Shown here in pieces: positions 16,717-25,568 of a stretch of DNA of 64,000 nucleotides. The notes below the pieces were generated by a model. That model did not search any database. It was not told the origin of the DNA and saw only the letters and a program-made list of their open reading frames with translations. The stretch spans positions 1,736,001-1,800,000 of the forward strand of contig NZ_CP114280.1 in the NCBI RefSeq assembly GCF_029635795.1. Direction: 5' to 3'. Each line of letters starts with the position of its first letter. Within the stretch, counting starts at the first letter, position 1. Position numbers and translations under genes: made by a program. The DNA is from Dickeya lacustris (GTDB lineage: Bacteria; Pseudomonadota; Gammaproteobacteria; Enterobacterales; Enterobacteriaceae).

Positions 16717-16758
16717 ATACAGCTTATCTTGATTTGGCTTCACTCTGACACGACTGGC

Positions 16759-17331
16759 TCAGTCACGCGTATACATCGCCAGCATATAGTATTGGTTGTT
16801 GTTAAAGTGAAAATGGCCCAAATCCTTAAAATGACTACGCAGATGAAAGGCGTAAGAGCGAGGGTTGAGTACATTGACAAACGTCACAACAACCGGATAG
16901 CGAGAGGCAAAAACCTGCCGCTGATACGCTAATAATGATTCGCCAATCCCCTGACTACGAAATGCCTCATCAATACAAATTGGGCCGTATTGATATGAGG
17001 TATTGATATCAAGCGCCTCACCATCAAAGGTGTAATCTTTTAAAATACCGGCCATATAATCAAACATAGGCCAGGGTTTTAAAAACGCCCATGACGCCCC
17101 TAGCAGCAAACCGACAATGCGCCCGCTGTGCTCATCAACAGCAATAATAACGCCATGCTCTTGCTCACTCAGTTGGCTGAGTTGCAAGGGCGTCATATCT
17201 GTTGTGACAAAACCATTCTCACGCTGTTCGGCAGTAAGATTTTTGACGTGATGGCATTCCAGTAACGCTTTCACTCCCTCAATATCATCACCGTTCGCCA
17301 AACGAACGGTAATCGATTTATCATGCATCAT
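16759..17331 (-). CDS. GNAT-family N-acetyltransferase
   Basis: A 190-residue protein with a GNAT fold. The acetyl-CoA loop is in DEAFRSQGIGESLLAYQR (Q/RxxGxG/A type) near residue 125. The start is uncertain: TTG at 17337 would overlap the TauE stop, and ATG at 17331 or 17328 are alternatives. It is the last gene of a three-gene operon with an Fe/2-oxoglutarate oxygenase and a TauE-type exporter. Acetylation of a small amine or amino acid made or modified by that operon is plausible. Confidence 0.8.
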   Translation of the reverse strand: MMHDKSITVRLANGDDIEGVKALLECHHVKNLTAEQRENGFVTTDMTPLQLSQLSEQEHGVIIAVDEHSGRIVGLLLGASWAFLKPWPMFDYMAGILKDYTFDGEALDINTSYQYGPICIDEAFRSQGIGESLLAYQRQVFASRYPVVVTFVNVLNPRSYAFHLRSHFKDLGHFHFNNNQYYMLAMYTRD

Positions 17332-17333
17332 TA

Positions 17334-18146
17334 TCAATACCCAGGAAAATACTTCACTAATAGTGTAATCATCATAACACCCACCGAGATGAAAAGAACT
17401 TTTCTGATAATTTCACCATTTGTTTTTATCGCATGAAGACTACCAATATGATTACCTATCAGGCTGGATATTATCATCGGCACACCGATTACATATGCCA
17501 TTTTCCCTGCAATGGCAAAAGCAACAAAGGCACCAATATTGGATGAGAAGTTGAATATTTTACTCGTTGCAGAGGCCTGTAACAGTTGGAAGCGGTTGAT
17601 TACAGTGAGTGCAATAATAAAAAGACTACCGGTTCCCGGGCCAAAAAAGCCATCGTAAAAACCAACGGTAAAGCACACCAGAAAAATAGGTAAGAATGCA
17701 TGCTTATCGTTAGATTGTTCGACGTTCTTTATTTTTCCCTTTATCGTTGCGGCAATTAAGCCAATAGGTAATAGAACGACAATCACTAGTGACAATGTTT
17801 CAGCAGGCAGTAATAAAATAACCTTGGCACCGACATACGCACCGACGAGTGCTGAAATAAGACCGGCTGGCACCACAGACCAAATTACCGATTTATTCTT
17901 AATGAAGTTTTTTATCGCGGCAATCGTACCAATCGTGCTGACGAGTTTCTCCTGCCCCAACGCCAGCTGTGGCGGCAATCCGGTAAGAATAAAAGCCGGT
18001 ATCAGAATCAGTCCTGCGCCACCGGCTATCGCATCAATATATCCCGCAACAAATGAGGCCACAACCAGCAATAACACGCCCGCCAGGAGATATTTAGAGA
18101 TAATACTGCCCTCAACAAACAGTGAGGAATCAATAAATTCAAGCAT
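17334..18146 (-). CDS. TauE/SafE-family membrane exporter
   Basis: A 270-residue membrane protein with about eight hydrophobic segments. It contains the family-type glycine-rich loops AGYIDAIAGGAGLILIPAF near the N-terminus and GFYDGFFGPGTGS in the middle, repeated halves seen in TauE/SafE proteins that move anions such as sulfite or sulfoacetate. The start MLEFIDSS at 18146 follows GGGA and begins 11 bases after the oxygenase stop. Context suggests export of a small acid or the oxygenase product. Confidence 0.85.
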   Translation of the reverse strand: MLEFIDSSLFVEGSIISKYLLAGVLLLVVASFVAGYIDAIAGGAGLILIPAFILTGLPPQLALGQEKLVSTIGTIAAIKNFIKNKSVIWSVVPAGLISALVGAYVGAKVILLLPAETLSLVIVVLLPIGLIAATIKGKIKNVEQSNDKHAFLPIFLVCFTVGFYDGFFGPGTGSLFIIALTVINRFQLLQASATSKIFNFSSNIGAFVAFAIAGKMAYVIGVPMIISSLIGNHIGSLHAIKTNGEIIRKVLFISVGVMMITLLVKYFPGY

Positions 18147-18157
18147 AATTTTCCCAA

Positions 18158-19072
18158 TTAAATTGTACGTAAATGATGAAGACAAACAGACGAATCGAGT
18201 AATTGTGTATCAAGAGGACGTTTCATCATGCCAAATACACGCAATAGCCAGCGGTCGGTTCCATCAAAACGTGGCTCAAAAGCATTACGGGTATGTAACG
18301 TTCTCTGATTGAGAAATGTAATTGCATCGCCAGGTTCTAATGGCGCATCAAACCAAAGTTCGCGATCCAGAGAAACATGGCGCATACGGTTCAGCGCGGC
18401 TTCGGCATCCGCATTTAAACCGCTGAGATTATGCCAGTCAAACCTCGAATACCAAACACCGGCATCACAAACCAATATTGGAACACCCTCAACGTGACTG
18501 TGCCCGTCAAAACTGGCGGGTCTGTTTACCTTAAAGATCGGCTGTGAGAGTATTTCTCTTGTTTCGTCTGACAGTGCTGAAATAACGGCATCCAACGTTA
18601 ATAGACTGGTGTTAACCCCTTTTTCTTTGCGCAGACACAGCAAGGTGAGCGTATCAGGACAACTGCCCATAAATTCATGCGGTTTCTCTCCGGTTATTCG
18701 GAGATCGGGATTATCAACATGCGGATAAAAATCATATTTTCCTCCCTGAGAACTGATTTTATCTCCGGCATGTTTCATGGGGCAAACATGACGAATTAAA
18801 TGTCCATCATTCTCTCCCTGATAGACTACCGGCCATAAACCCGCCTCAAAATGTGCAGACAATAATGCGCCATGTAACGCGGCATTTTTCTCCTCAACGC
18901 TTTCAGCATCAGAGGGAAACACCGGGGTTCGCGCGAGTTCTTCTGCATTAAACTGCGGTAATGACCATAAGATAAAGCTATCGCGCGCTAACTGCGTACG
19001 AAATTGCTGACGCGCTATTGGCAGCGCATCATGAATTCCGTCTGCAATCGATATAATAAGTTTATTTTTCAT
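18158..19072 (-). CDS. Fe(II)/2-oxoglutarate oxygenase, TauD/clavaminate-synthase-like
   Basis: A ~304-residue non-haem iron oxygenase. The metal triad is visible as H-x-D in YPHVDNP and the distal His in NQRTLHTRNAF; the 2-oxoglutarate Arg is in RWLLRVFGM. The PDTLTLLCLR segment and the overall order resemble clavaminate-synthase-like amino-acid hydroxylases (AsnO/VioC group). The start is uncertain: MKNKLIIS at 19072 has only a weak site, while a longer frame from 19114 would place its ATG inside the shared 18-base motif. It probably hydroxylates a free amino acid or peptide; the substrate is unknown. Confidence 0.82.
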   Translation of the reverse strand: MKNKLIISIADGIHDALPIARQQFRTQLARDSFILWSLPQFNAEELARTPVFPSDAESVEEKNAALHGALLSAHFEAGLWPVVYQGENDGHLIRHVCPMKHAGDKISSQGGKYDFYPHVDNPDLRITGEKPHEFMGSCPDTLTLLCLRKEKGVNTSLLTLDAVISALSDETREILSQPIFKVNRPASFDGHSHVEGVPILVCDAGVWYSRFDWHNLSGLNADAEAALNRMRHVSLDRELWFDAPLEPGDAITFLNQRTLHTRNAFEPRFDGTDRWLLRVFGMMKRPLDTQLLDSSVCLHHLRTI

Positions 19073-19628
19073 TATATTAACCAGAACACTCCCTTGCTGT
19101 AAAAAACATACCATGTAAACACATTGTTATGAAATACGTTTTTAGTATCTTGGAAAAGCCATTCCGTTTTTATCTAAAATTGCAGGTAAAATAAAATCGA
19201 ATGATATAAATCCTTGTTACTGATATTCGTAATTAGCCGCCGGATAATGATATTCCGTAAATGTTTTCGCTATCGGCACACCATAAAACGGGGGGCAAAG
19301 AGAGATATTCTGAGCGCGGAATACTTCTGTCTGCAGCCAGAAAAAAAGGGAATTACCCTACTATTTTCAATAATAAAAAAAGAAAAGCGCGTATTCGCCG
19401 ATGACGTTAATTATCAACGAGCGCGCTAACAGAGAGAAACAGATAGCAGGCGATTCGGCCCTGCGACAGCGGCGTCATCATGGTGTGGCGGTCAGGTAAG
19501 GCGGTGAGAAATGCCTGTCAGAGGTCTTTGGCCTGGTACAGCGGTAGTTGGCCTGATAAAACAATAGTCGGCCAGGCACCCTGTCAGTCAGGCAACCAAC
19601 AGGGCGACCGCTTCGATTCATTACCGCC
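19073..19628. promoter_or_regulatory. Intergenic region upstream of the oxygenase operon and downstream of iolB
   Basis: 556 bases without a convincing gene. It contains the 18-base motif at 19111-19128 close to the oxygenase start. Around 19490-19610 are several scattered GGCCTGRT/GGCCAGGC-like short words that could pair as hairpins at the end of the iol transcript, but no clear U-tract terminator was seen. Confidence 0.35.
19111..19128. promoter_or_regulatory. 18-base motif shared with 13224-13241
   Basis: CCATGTAAACACATTGTT, 16/18 identical to the motif upstream of the hydrazine-type operon, in the same orientation relative to the minus-strand gene it precedes. It starts about 40 bases from the oxygenase ATG. 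Confidence 0.45.
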
Positions 19629-20456
19629 TCATCCGCCGTGCCGCGCGGCATATTGTGCGCTGTTTATCCATTGGTGATCCTGCTCCCAGCTAAAACGCCA
19701 CTGGCGCACCGGCCCGGCCATCACATTCAGGTAATAGCTGTCGTAGCCAGCAAGCGTTGCCACCGGGTGGTAGCCGCGCGGCACCATCACCACATCGCGG
19801 TCATAGACCGCCATACACTCATCCAGCGTTCTATCTTCGGTGTAAACCCGTTGCAGGCAGAAGCCCTGCGGCGGGTTGAGCCGGTGATAGTAAGTCTCCT
19901 CCAGCCAGGTTTCCTGCGGCGGGTTATCGACATCATGTTTGTGGCTGGGGTAGGAGCTGGTACAGCCCTCGTCGGTGTACACCTCGACCACCAGCAGGCT
20001 GTCTGCCGCTTTATCTTCCGGCAAAATATTGTGCACGAAACGGCGGTTGCGCCCGCTGCCGCGCGCCTCGGCAGCCACATCCGACGGCGCTATCAGCCGG
20101 GTCGGATAGGTGCCAAGGCCAGGGGCGGCACACACGGCAAGCTCCAGCGGCGTTTGCGCCTGTACGGTCACGCACTCTCCCGCCGTCACATACACCGACC
20201 ACGGTTTCTTGCGCTCAAACGGATTCATGCGCTCGCCAATATCGGCGAAGTACGCCTGCGGCGTGCGCACGCTGGCAAGGCCGCCCACCAACACCAGGCA
20301 GCGCTCTTGCGCCACCGCCGGAAGCGTCAGCACCGCCCCGGTAGAGAGCTGATAGACCTCAAAACCGACGTGACGCCAGCCTGCGCGCTGCGGGGTAATA
20401 TGCTGGATGCGGCCTTGCGCATCCGGTGCGTGATAACGCGACAATAATTCAGACAT
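19629..20456 (-). CDS. iolB: 5-deoxy-glucuronate isomerase
   Basis: A 275-residue bicupin of the IolB family, converting 5-deoxy-D-glucuronate to 2-deoxy-5-keto-D-gluconate in myo-inositol breakdown. Diagnostic segments are SYPSHKHDVD (metal ligands), EETYYHRLNPPQGFCLQRVY and VMVPRGYHPVATLAGYDSYY. The start at 20456 has GGGAGG five bases upstream; a GTG three bases earlier is also possible. It is the last gene of the minus-strand iol block. Confidence 0.94.
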   Translation of the reverse strand: MSELLSRYHAPDAQGRIQHITPQRAGWRHVGFEVYQLSTGAVLTLPAVAQERCLVLVGGLASVRTPQAYFADIGERMNPFERKKPWSVYVTAGECVTVQAQTPLELAVCAAPGLGTYPTRLIAPSDVAAEARGSGRNRRFVHNILPEDKAADSLLVVEVYTDEGCTSSYPSHKHDVDNPPQETWLEETYYHRLNPPQGFCLQRVYTEDRTLDECMAVYDRDVVMVPRGYHPVATLAGYDSYYLNVMAGPVRQWRFSWEQDHQWINSAQYAARHGG

Positions 20457-20480
20457 CACCGCCTCCCTGATAAGCGCAAC

Positions 20481-21371
20481 TTAAATCAGCCCGGCGTCAC
20501 GGGCAAAGCGTTGCAGGTTATTGAACCCCAGCGTCGCGTAAGTCAGCGGATGTGCGATGGCCGGGTCTTGCTCGGCCTCCACCACCAGCCAGCCCTGATA
20601 ATCCTGCGCTTTCAGCAACCGGAACAGCGACGGGTAATCGACACAGCCATCGCCCGGTACGGTGAACACGCCGCTGAGTACCGCATCCAGAAAGCTGGTT
20701 TTGCGATTTTTAACGTCTTTTAATACGTCCGGGCGGATATCTTTGCAGTGTACGTGGTTGATGCGCGCGGCCCAGCGTTGCGCCACCGCCAGCGGGTCGG
20801 CACCGGCAAAGGTGAGGTGCCCGGTGTCCAGCAGCAACCCCACCGCATCACTGGTGTGGTTCATCAGGTGGTCGATGTCTTCTGCGCTTTCAATCACCGT
20901 GCCCATATGGTGGTGGTAAGAAAGTTCTACCCCGTGCTGGCGGGTGTAGTGCGCCAGTTCACTGAGCTTATCGCCGTATTCCTGCCAGCGCGCCGCCGGA
21001 AAACGGGGCCGCAGGTGTACCGGCGTGTGTTGTTCGCCATGAATCGCCCCCGTCACTTCGGCAAACACCATCACCTTCGCCCCCAGTTCGCGTAACAGCG
21101 CGAGGTGGTCTTGTATGGCGGCTATTTCCTCACTGACGCTGCGACTGAGCAGTTGGCCGGAATACCAGCCGGAAACCAGACTCAGCCCATGCCGCTCCAG
21201 TATCGGCCCGAGAACCCCTGACTGGCGCGGAAACTTATTGCCAAGCTCAAACCCGGCGAACCCCGCTTGCCGTCCTTCACTCAGGCAGGTTTCCAGCGGC
21301 GTGTCTGCCCCCAGCGATGGCAAATCGTCGTTAGTCCAGGTCAATGGATTAATACCCAGTTGTACGCTCAT
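20481..21371 (-). CDS. iolE: Inosose dehydratase
   Basis: A 296-residue xylose-isomerase-like TIM barrel. IolE dehydrates 2-keto-myo-inositol to 3D-(3,5/4)-trihydroxycyclohexane-1,2-dione. The opening GINPLTWTNDDLPSLG, the central ELSYHHHMGTVIES metal site, LLLDTGH and HVHCKDIR are characteristic. AGAAGGAAGC precedes the ATG. It lies 24 bases upstream of iolB and downstream of iolC in the same transcript. Confidence 0.94.
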   Translation of the reverse strand: MSVQLGINPLTWTNDDLPSLGADTPLETCLSEGRQAGFAGFELGNKFPRQSGVLGPILERHGLSLVSGWYSGQLLSRSVSEEIAAIQDHLALLRELGAKVMVFAEVTGAIHGEQHTPVHLRPRFPAARWQEYGDKLSELAHYTRQHGVELSYHHHMGTVIESAEDIDHLMNHTSDAVGLLLDTGHLTFAGADPLAVAQRWAARINHVHCKDIRPDVLKDVKNRKTSFLDAVLSGVFTVPGDGCVDYPSLFRLLKAQDYQGWLVVEAEQDPAIAHPLTYATLGFNNLQRFARDAGLI

Positions 21372-21401
21372 TGTCGCTTCCTTCTGATAACGGTAAACGG
21401 A

Positions 21402-23309
21402 TCACCCGCGCTGACGCCAAAGCGCTATTAATTGCAGGTAGTTATGTTTGATGTCATCGATCAATTGCTCATCATCGATGTCCGTGCGCAACCACTGCTG
21501 CGCCGGTTGCGCAAACAGCGTGCGCCCGACGGCAAACCCCTTCACCACCGGCTGACCGGCGGCGGCGTTGAACCCCTCGCGTAATCTGTCCAGCGGGGCA
21601 TCTAACCCGAGGATCACCACGCCCCGGCAGTAAGGGTCACGCGCGTGCAGTAACGCCGATAAACGCTGCCAGCCATCACGACTGAGCGGCGGTAACTTCC
21701 ACCAGTCAGGCCGGATACCCAGGTTGTAAAAACGGGTGATGGCGCGCAGATACAGCGCGTCGCTGCGCGGCATGTCGGCAGGCAAAATCACCTCCAGCAG
21801 CAGTTCATGGCCGGACTGACAGCAGGCGCGATAGACCTCGGCCACCTGCCGCTCCTGCGCCAGCCGCAATGGGCTGTCGTCTTCCGGGTGAAAAAACACC
21901 AGGCATTTCACCACCTGCTCCAGCGGCCAGCTCACCAGTTGCGAGCCGATGTTGCCGTGCTCCAGCGCCAGCGGGCGTGAACCGGGCAACTCAATCGGGC
22001 GGCCAATCCACCAGCCCTGCCCGGTGATGGCGTTAAGCGCCTCCTGGCCAAAGGTACCATCGCAGAGCAGTCCGGCATGGCCGGGCAGCAGACCCGCCTG
22101 TTCCGCCGCCTGTTGACCGGCCTGAAGGATCAGCTGTTTCAAACGCGTAATGCGGCAGAGCTCGGCCCCGCACGCCAGCGCCATCTCTTCAAGTTGAATG
22201 CGGTGATCAAAGGCGATGATGCACACATCGTCCCACTGCTGGCGGCGGGTGGTGACGCGATGCAGGTGGTTCAGCTCCGGGTCAAGATCCGGGCGCGGCA
22301 CCGCATGGGCCCGCGCCAAATAATTATCCAGCTCGATACGGCTTGGCATCGCTGGCGCACAGCCGTGGCGGGAAACCACCAGCGCGCCACAGGCGTTGGC
22401 ATACGCACAGGCTTTCTCCCAGCCTTCGCCGCTCAAATAGCCCCGCAGCAGCCCTGACATAAACGCATCGCCCGCGCCCAGCACGTTGAGCACCTCAACC
22501 TGAACGCCTTTTACCGTCAGGCCGTCATCGAGCGCGGCGGGAATCGCCGCCGTGAACACCGAGCACCCGAGCGCGCCGCGCTTACACACCAGCGTCGCGC
22601 CGGTATGTAAGCGAACCTGTTGCAACGCCTGCACGGTGTCGGTGCTGCCCCCGGCAATATGAAACTCCTCTTCGGTGCCGACAATCACATCAAACAGCGA
22701 CACCACCTGTTGCAGTTGCGCGGTCACAGTGGCCGAGGCAATAAATCGGGTTTCACCATCCCCCAGCGAGGTCAGCCCCCACAGCACGGGCCGGTAGTCG
22801 ATATCCAGCACGGTTTTGACCCCATTTCGGCGCGCATAGCCTAATGCCGTCAACACCGCCTCACGGGTATTCGGGTGTGACAAATGGGTGCCGGTCACGG
22901 CCAGGCAGCGCGATGAGGCAATGTAGTCTTCGCTGACGTCTTGCGGCGTTATCGCCATATCCGCGCAGTTATCGCGATAGAAAATAAGCGGAAAGGTTTC
23001 CCGGTCTTTAATGCCGAGCAGCACCAGCGCCGTCAGGCGATGGGGGTCAGTAATCAGGTGGCGGGTATCACAGCCGACGCGCTGTAACTCCTCACGCAGA
23101 AAACGCCCCATGTGCTCATCGCCCACCCGCGCCAGCATTGAGGAGCGCAGCCCCTGCCGGGCGGTGCCGTAAGCCACATTGCCCGAGGAGCCGCCCAGGT
23201 ATTTGGCAAAACTGCCCATGTCTTCAAGACGCGCGCCAATCTGCTGCCCGTAAAGATCAACGGCGACGCGCCCCATGCAAATAACATCAAACTGCTTTTC
23301 CGTCGTCAT
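21402..23309 (-). CDS. iolC: 5-dehydro-2-deoxygluconokinase fused to DUF2090 aldolase domain
   Basis: A 635-residue bifunctional protein. Residues ~1-320 are a PfkB-family kinase (GGSSGNVAYGTAR near the N-terminus; NVLGAGDAFMSG with the catalytic Asp) that phosphorylates 2-deoxy-5-keto-gluconate. Residues ~330-635 are a DUF2090 domain, commonly attached in proteobacterial IolC and thought to act as the IolJ-type aldolase. No separate iolJ was seen, which fits the fusion. Start 23309 gives MTTEKQFDVICMGR after an AGGA site; the longer frame adds an unlikely leader. Confidence 0.92.
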   Translation of the reverse strand: MTTEKQFDVICMGRVAVDLYGQQIGARLEDMGSFAKYLGGSSGNVAYGTARQGLRSSMLARVGDEHMGRFLREELQRVGCDTRHLITDPHRLTALVLLGIKDRETFPLIFYRDNCADMAITPQDVSEDYIASSRCLAVTGTHLSHPNTREAVLTALGYARRNGVKTVLDIDYRPVLWGLTSLGDGETRFIASATVTAQLQQVVSLFDVIVGTEEEFHIAGGSTDTVQALQQVRLHTGATLVCKRGALGCSVFTAAIPAALDDGLTVKGVQVEVLNVLGAGDAFMSGLLRGYLSGEGWEKACAYANACGALVVSRHGCAPAMPSRIELDNYLARAHAVPRPDLDPELNHLHRVTTRRQQWDDVCIIAFDHRIQLEEMALACGAELCRITRLKQLILQAGQQAAEQAGLLPGHAGLLCDGTFGQEALNAITGQGWWIGRPIELPGSRPLALEHGNIGSQLVSWPLEQVVKCLVFFHPEDDSPLRLAQERQVAEVYRACCQSGHELLLEVILPADMPRSDALYLRAITRFYNLGIRPDWWKLPPLSRDGWQRLSALLHARDPYCRGVVILGLDAPLDRLREGFNAAAGQPVVKGFAVGRTLFAQPAQQWLRTDIDDEQLIDDIKHNYLQLIALWRQRG

Positions 23310-23363
23310 AACGCCCATTCCTGTCAGCCAAATAAGGAAATCGACCACCCGTTGGCACGGCGG

Positions 23364-24497
23364 TTATCCCTGCTCATGCACCGCAACCCAACGCGCCGCC
23401 TGATGCGACAGCACGATGGCATCCAGCACCCGGGAGACGCGCCAGCCCTCTTCAAAATCCGGCCACAGCGGTTTATCCGCCGCGATACCGTCAATCAGGT
23501 CACGCACTTCCACCGTCTTTTGGTCGTTAAAGCCGATACCGTGCCCGGCGCTGGCGCAAAAAGCGGCATATTCCGGGTGCTGTGGCCCTATCAGCAAGGT
23601 TTGAAAACCTTGCCGATTCACCGGGTCGTCATGCCGGTAGAGTTTCAGCTCCGCCATGCGCTCCTGCGTAAAACTGAGCGCGCCACGGGTGCCGGTGATG
23701 ACATAACTCAGCCCCATTTTGCGCCCGCAGGCGACGCGGGAGGCTTCAATCACCCCGCGCGCGCCGCTGGCAAAGCGCACCAGCGCATGGGCCTGATCCT
23801 CATTTTCCACCGTCACCCGCTCATGACTGCCCGCGCTCACTGGCCGCTCGGCCACCACCGTGTGCAGATCGCCGCACACCTCGGTGATGTCGCCGACCAG
23901 AAAGTGCGCCATATTGACGATGTGCGCGCCCACGTCGCCCAGCGCGCCGAGCCCGGCGGTATGGCGAAAGCAGTGCCAGTCTGCGGGTTTTAACGGGTCA
24001 GCCAGATAATCTTCATTGTGCGTGCCGTAGAAATGCGTCACCTCGCCGATTTCACCGCGCGCAATAATCTCTTTTGCTAATAGCGCCGCCGGGTTTTTCA
24101 TGTAGTTAAAGCCGACCAGCGTTTTCACACCGGCCTGACGCGCGGCGTCCACCATGGCGCGCGCTTCAGCGGCATTGAGCGCCAGCGGCTTTTCTGAATA
24201 GACGTGTTTACCGTGGCGGATCGCCGCCATCGCCATCTCATGGTGCAGGAAATTCGGTGCGCAGATATCCACCACATCGATAGCCGGGTCAGCCACCAGC
24301 GCCTGCCAGTCGCCGGTTGAGCGGGCAAAGCCAAACGCCTGCGCGCGCTGTTTGGCCAACGCCGGGGACACGTCCGCCAGCATCTCACGCACCAGCTCGC
24401 CCTGGAGCGGGTACACCACCGGTGCCTGAGCATAGGCGATGGCGTGGGCACGCCCGATGTAGCCGCTGCCAATCAAGCCGATTCTTACCTGTTTCAT
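23364..24497 (-). CDS. Gfo/Idh/MocA oxidoreductase, second inositol dehydrogenase-like
   Basis: A 377-residue NAD(P)-dependent dehydrogenase with an N-terminal Rossmann motif GLIGSGYIGRAHA. The active-site EKPLA loop is near residue 97 and the substrate-domain GDVGAHIVN (family HxxD/N-type region) near 185. It differs clearly from the IolG protein at 28247-29233. Second copies in iol loci often oxidise scyllo-inositol or another isomer, or reduce scyllo-inosose. It lies between iolC and the ABC permease gene. Exact isomer specificity cannot be read. Confidence 0.85.
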   Translation of the reverse strand: MKQVRIGLIGSGYIGRAHAIAYAQAPVVYPLQGELVREMLADVSPALAKQRAQAFGFARSTGDWQALVADPAIDVVDICAPNFLHHEMAMAAIRHGKHVYSEKPLALNAAEARAMVDAARQAGVKTLVGFNYMKNPAALLAKEIIARGEIGEVTHFYGTHNEDYLADPLKPADWHCFRHTAGLGALGDVGAHIVNMAHFLVGDITEVCGDLHTVVAERPVSAGSHERVTVENEDQAHALVRFASGARGVIEASRVACGRKMGLSYVITGTRGALSFTQERMAELKLYRHDDPVNRQGFQTLLIGPQHPEYAAFCASAGHGIGFNDQKTVEVRDLIDGIAADKPLWPDFEEGWRVSRVLDAIVLSHQAARWVAVHEQG

Positions 24498-24514
24498 CGG
24501 TGTTATTCCCCGTA

Positions 24515-25555
24515 TCAGAGCGCGCCGCGCCGGTTTTTGGCATAGGTATCAAACGCCACAGCCAGCACGATGATGAGCCCGGTAATCACCTGCTGGTAGT
24601 AGGCCGAGACATTCATCAGCACCAGCCCGTTAATCAAAATACCCATGATGATGGAGCCTATCAGCGTGCCGCTGATGCGCCCGTAGCCGCCCATCAGCGA
24701 GGTGCCGCCAATCACCACCGAAGCAATGACGCGCAGTTCAAACGAAATCCCCGCCACCGCCTCGGCGCTGCCCAGCCGGGCGCTGAGGATGAAACCGGCC
24801 AGCCCCGCCAGTAACCCCATCACCACATAAACGCTCACCAGCACACGCCGCACGTTGACACCGGCAAGTCTTGCCGCCTCGGTATTACCGCCGATGGCGT
24901 AGACAAAGCGCCCCCAGCGCGTTTTGTGCAACGCCAGCCAGCCAATCAGCGCCACCAGCGCAAAAATCCAGATAGGAACGGAGATACCGAGCATCTCGCC
25001 GCGCCCCCACCAGCGATAGCCGGGGTCGAAACCGGCAATCGGCGCACCGTCATTGATAACCAGCGTCAGGCCGCGCCAGATGGTCATGCCGCCGAGCGTG
25101 ACGATAAACGGCGACAGCCGCAGCCGCGTGACCCCAAGGCCATGTAAAAACCCGATGAGCGTGCCTATCATCAGGCAAAGCCCCAGCCCGACCAGCCAGC
25201 TCATGCCGCCCCAGGCTTGCGCATCAACGGTGGTGAAATTATCCCCTTTGATGACCCAGGCCGCCGTCATCGCGCACACCGCCAGAATCGAACCGACGGA
25301 CAAATCTATCCCGGCGGTGAGAATCACAAACGTCATGCCGACGGCCATGATGCCGTAGATGGACACTTCGGTCAGGATGTTGGTGATGTTGCGCTCAGTC
25401 AGGAAGTTGCTGTTCTGCGACTGAAAGAAGAAAATCAGCAAAATCATGAAAATAAACACGCCAAAGCGTTCAAAAAACGCGATCGGGTCAATGCGCCGAC
25501 GGCCAGACGACGAGGTCGGCAGGGTGGTACGAAATAACGGTTGCTGCATACTCAT
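24515..25555 (-). CDS. Inositol/sugar ABC transporter permease (CUT2 type)
   Basis: A 346-residue membrane protein of the RbsC/XylH family with about ten hydrophobic segments. The EAA-like loop NTEAARLAGVNVRRVLVSVY and the GISFELRVIASVVIGGTSLMGG region are typical. Start 25555 is used because GAGGAG precedes it and because it begins just after the ATPase stop at 25569. With the ATPase and binding protein next to it this forms a complete importer, most probably for myo-inositol given the catabolic genes. Confidence 0.92.
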   Translation of the reverse strand: MSMQQPLFRTTLPTSSSGRRRIDPIAFFERFGVFIFMILLIFFFQSQNSNFLTERNITNILTEVSIYGIMAVGMTFVILTAGIDLSVGSILAVCAMTAAWVIKGDNFTTVDAQAWGGMSWLVGLGLCLMIGTLIGFLHGLGVTRLRLSPFIVTLGGMTIWRGLTLVINDGAPIAGFDPGYRWWGRGEMLGISVPIWIFALVALIGWLALHKTRWGRFVYAIGGNTEAARLAGVNVRRVLVSVYVVMGLLAGLAGFILSARLGSAEAVAGISFELRVIASVVIGGTSLMGGYGRISGTLIGSIIMGILINGLVLMNVSAYYQQVITGLIIVLAVAFDTYAKNRRGAL

Positions 25556-25568
25556 ACATTCATTCTCC

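Noticed and set aside
19490..19610. Possible repeat array or CRISPR-like structure
   Set aside because: The GGCCTG/GGCCAG words are short, irregularly spaced and not a direct-repeat array.
20011..20447. Long opposite-strand ORFs over iolB, iolC, iolD and other GC-rich genes
   Set aside because: They are frame shadows of high-GC genes with recognisable families on the minus strand.
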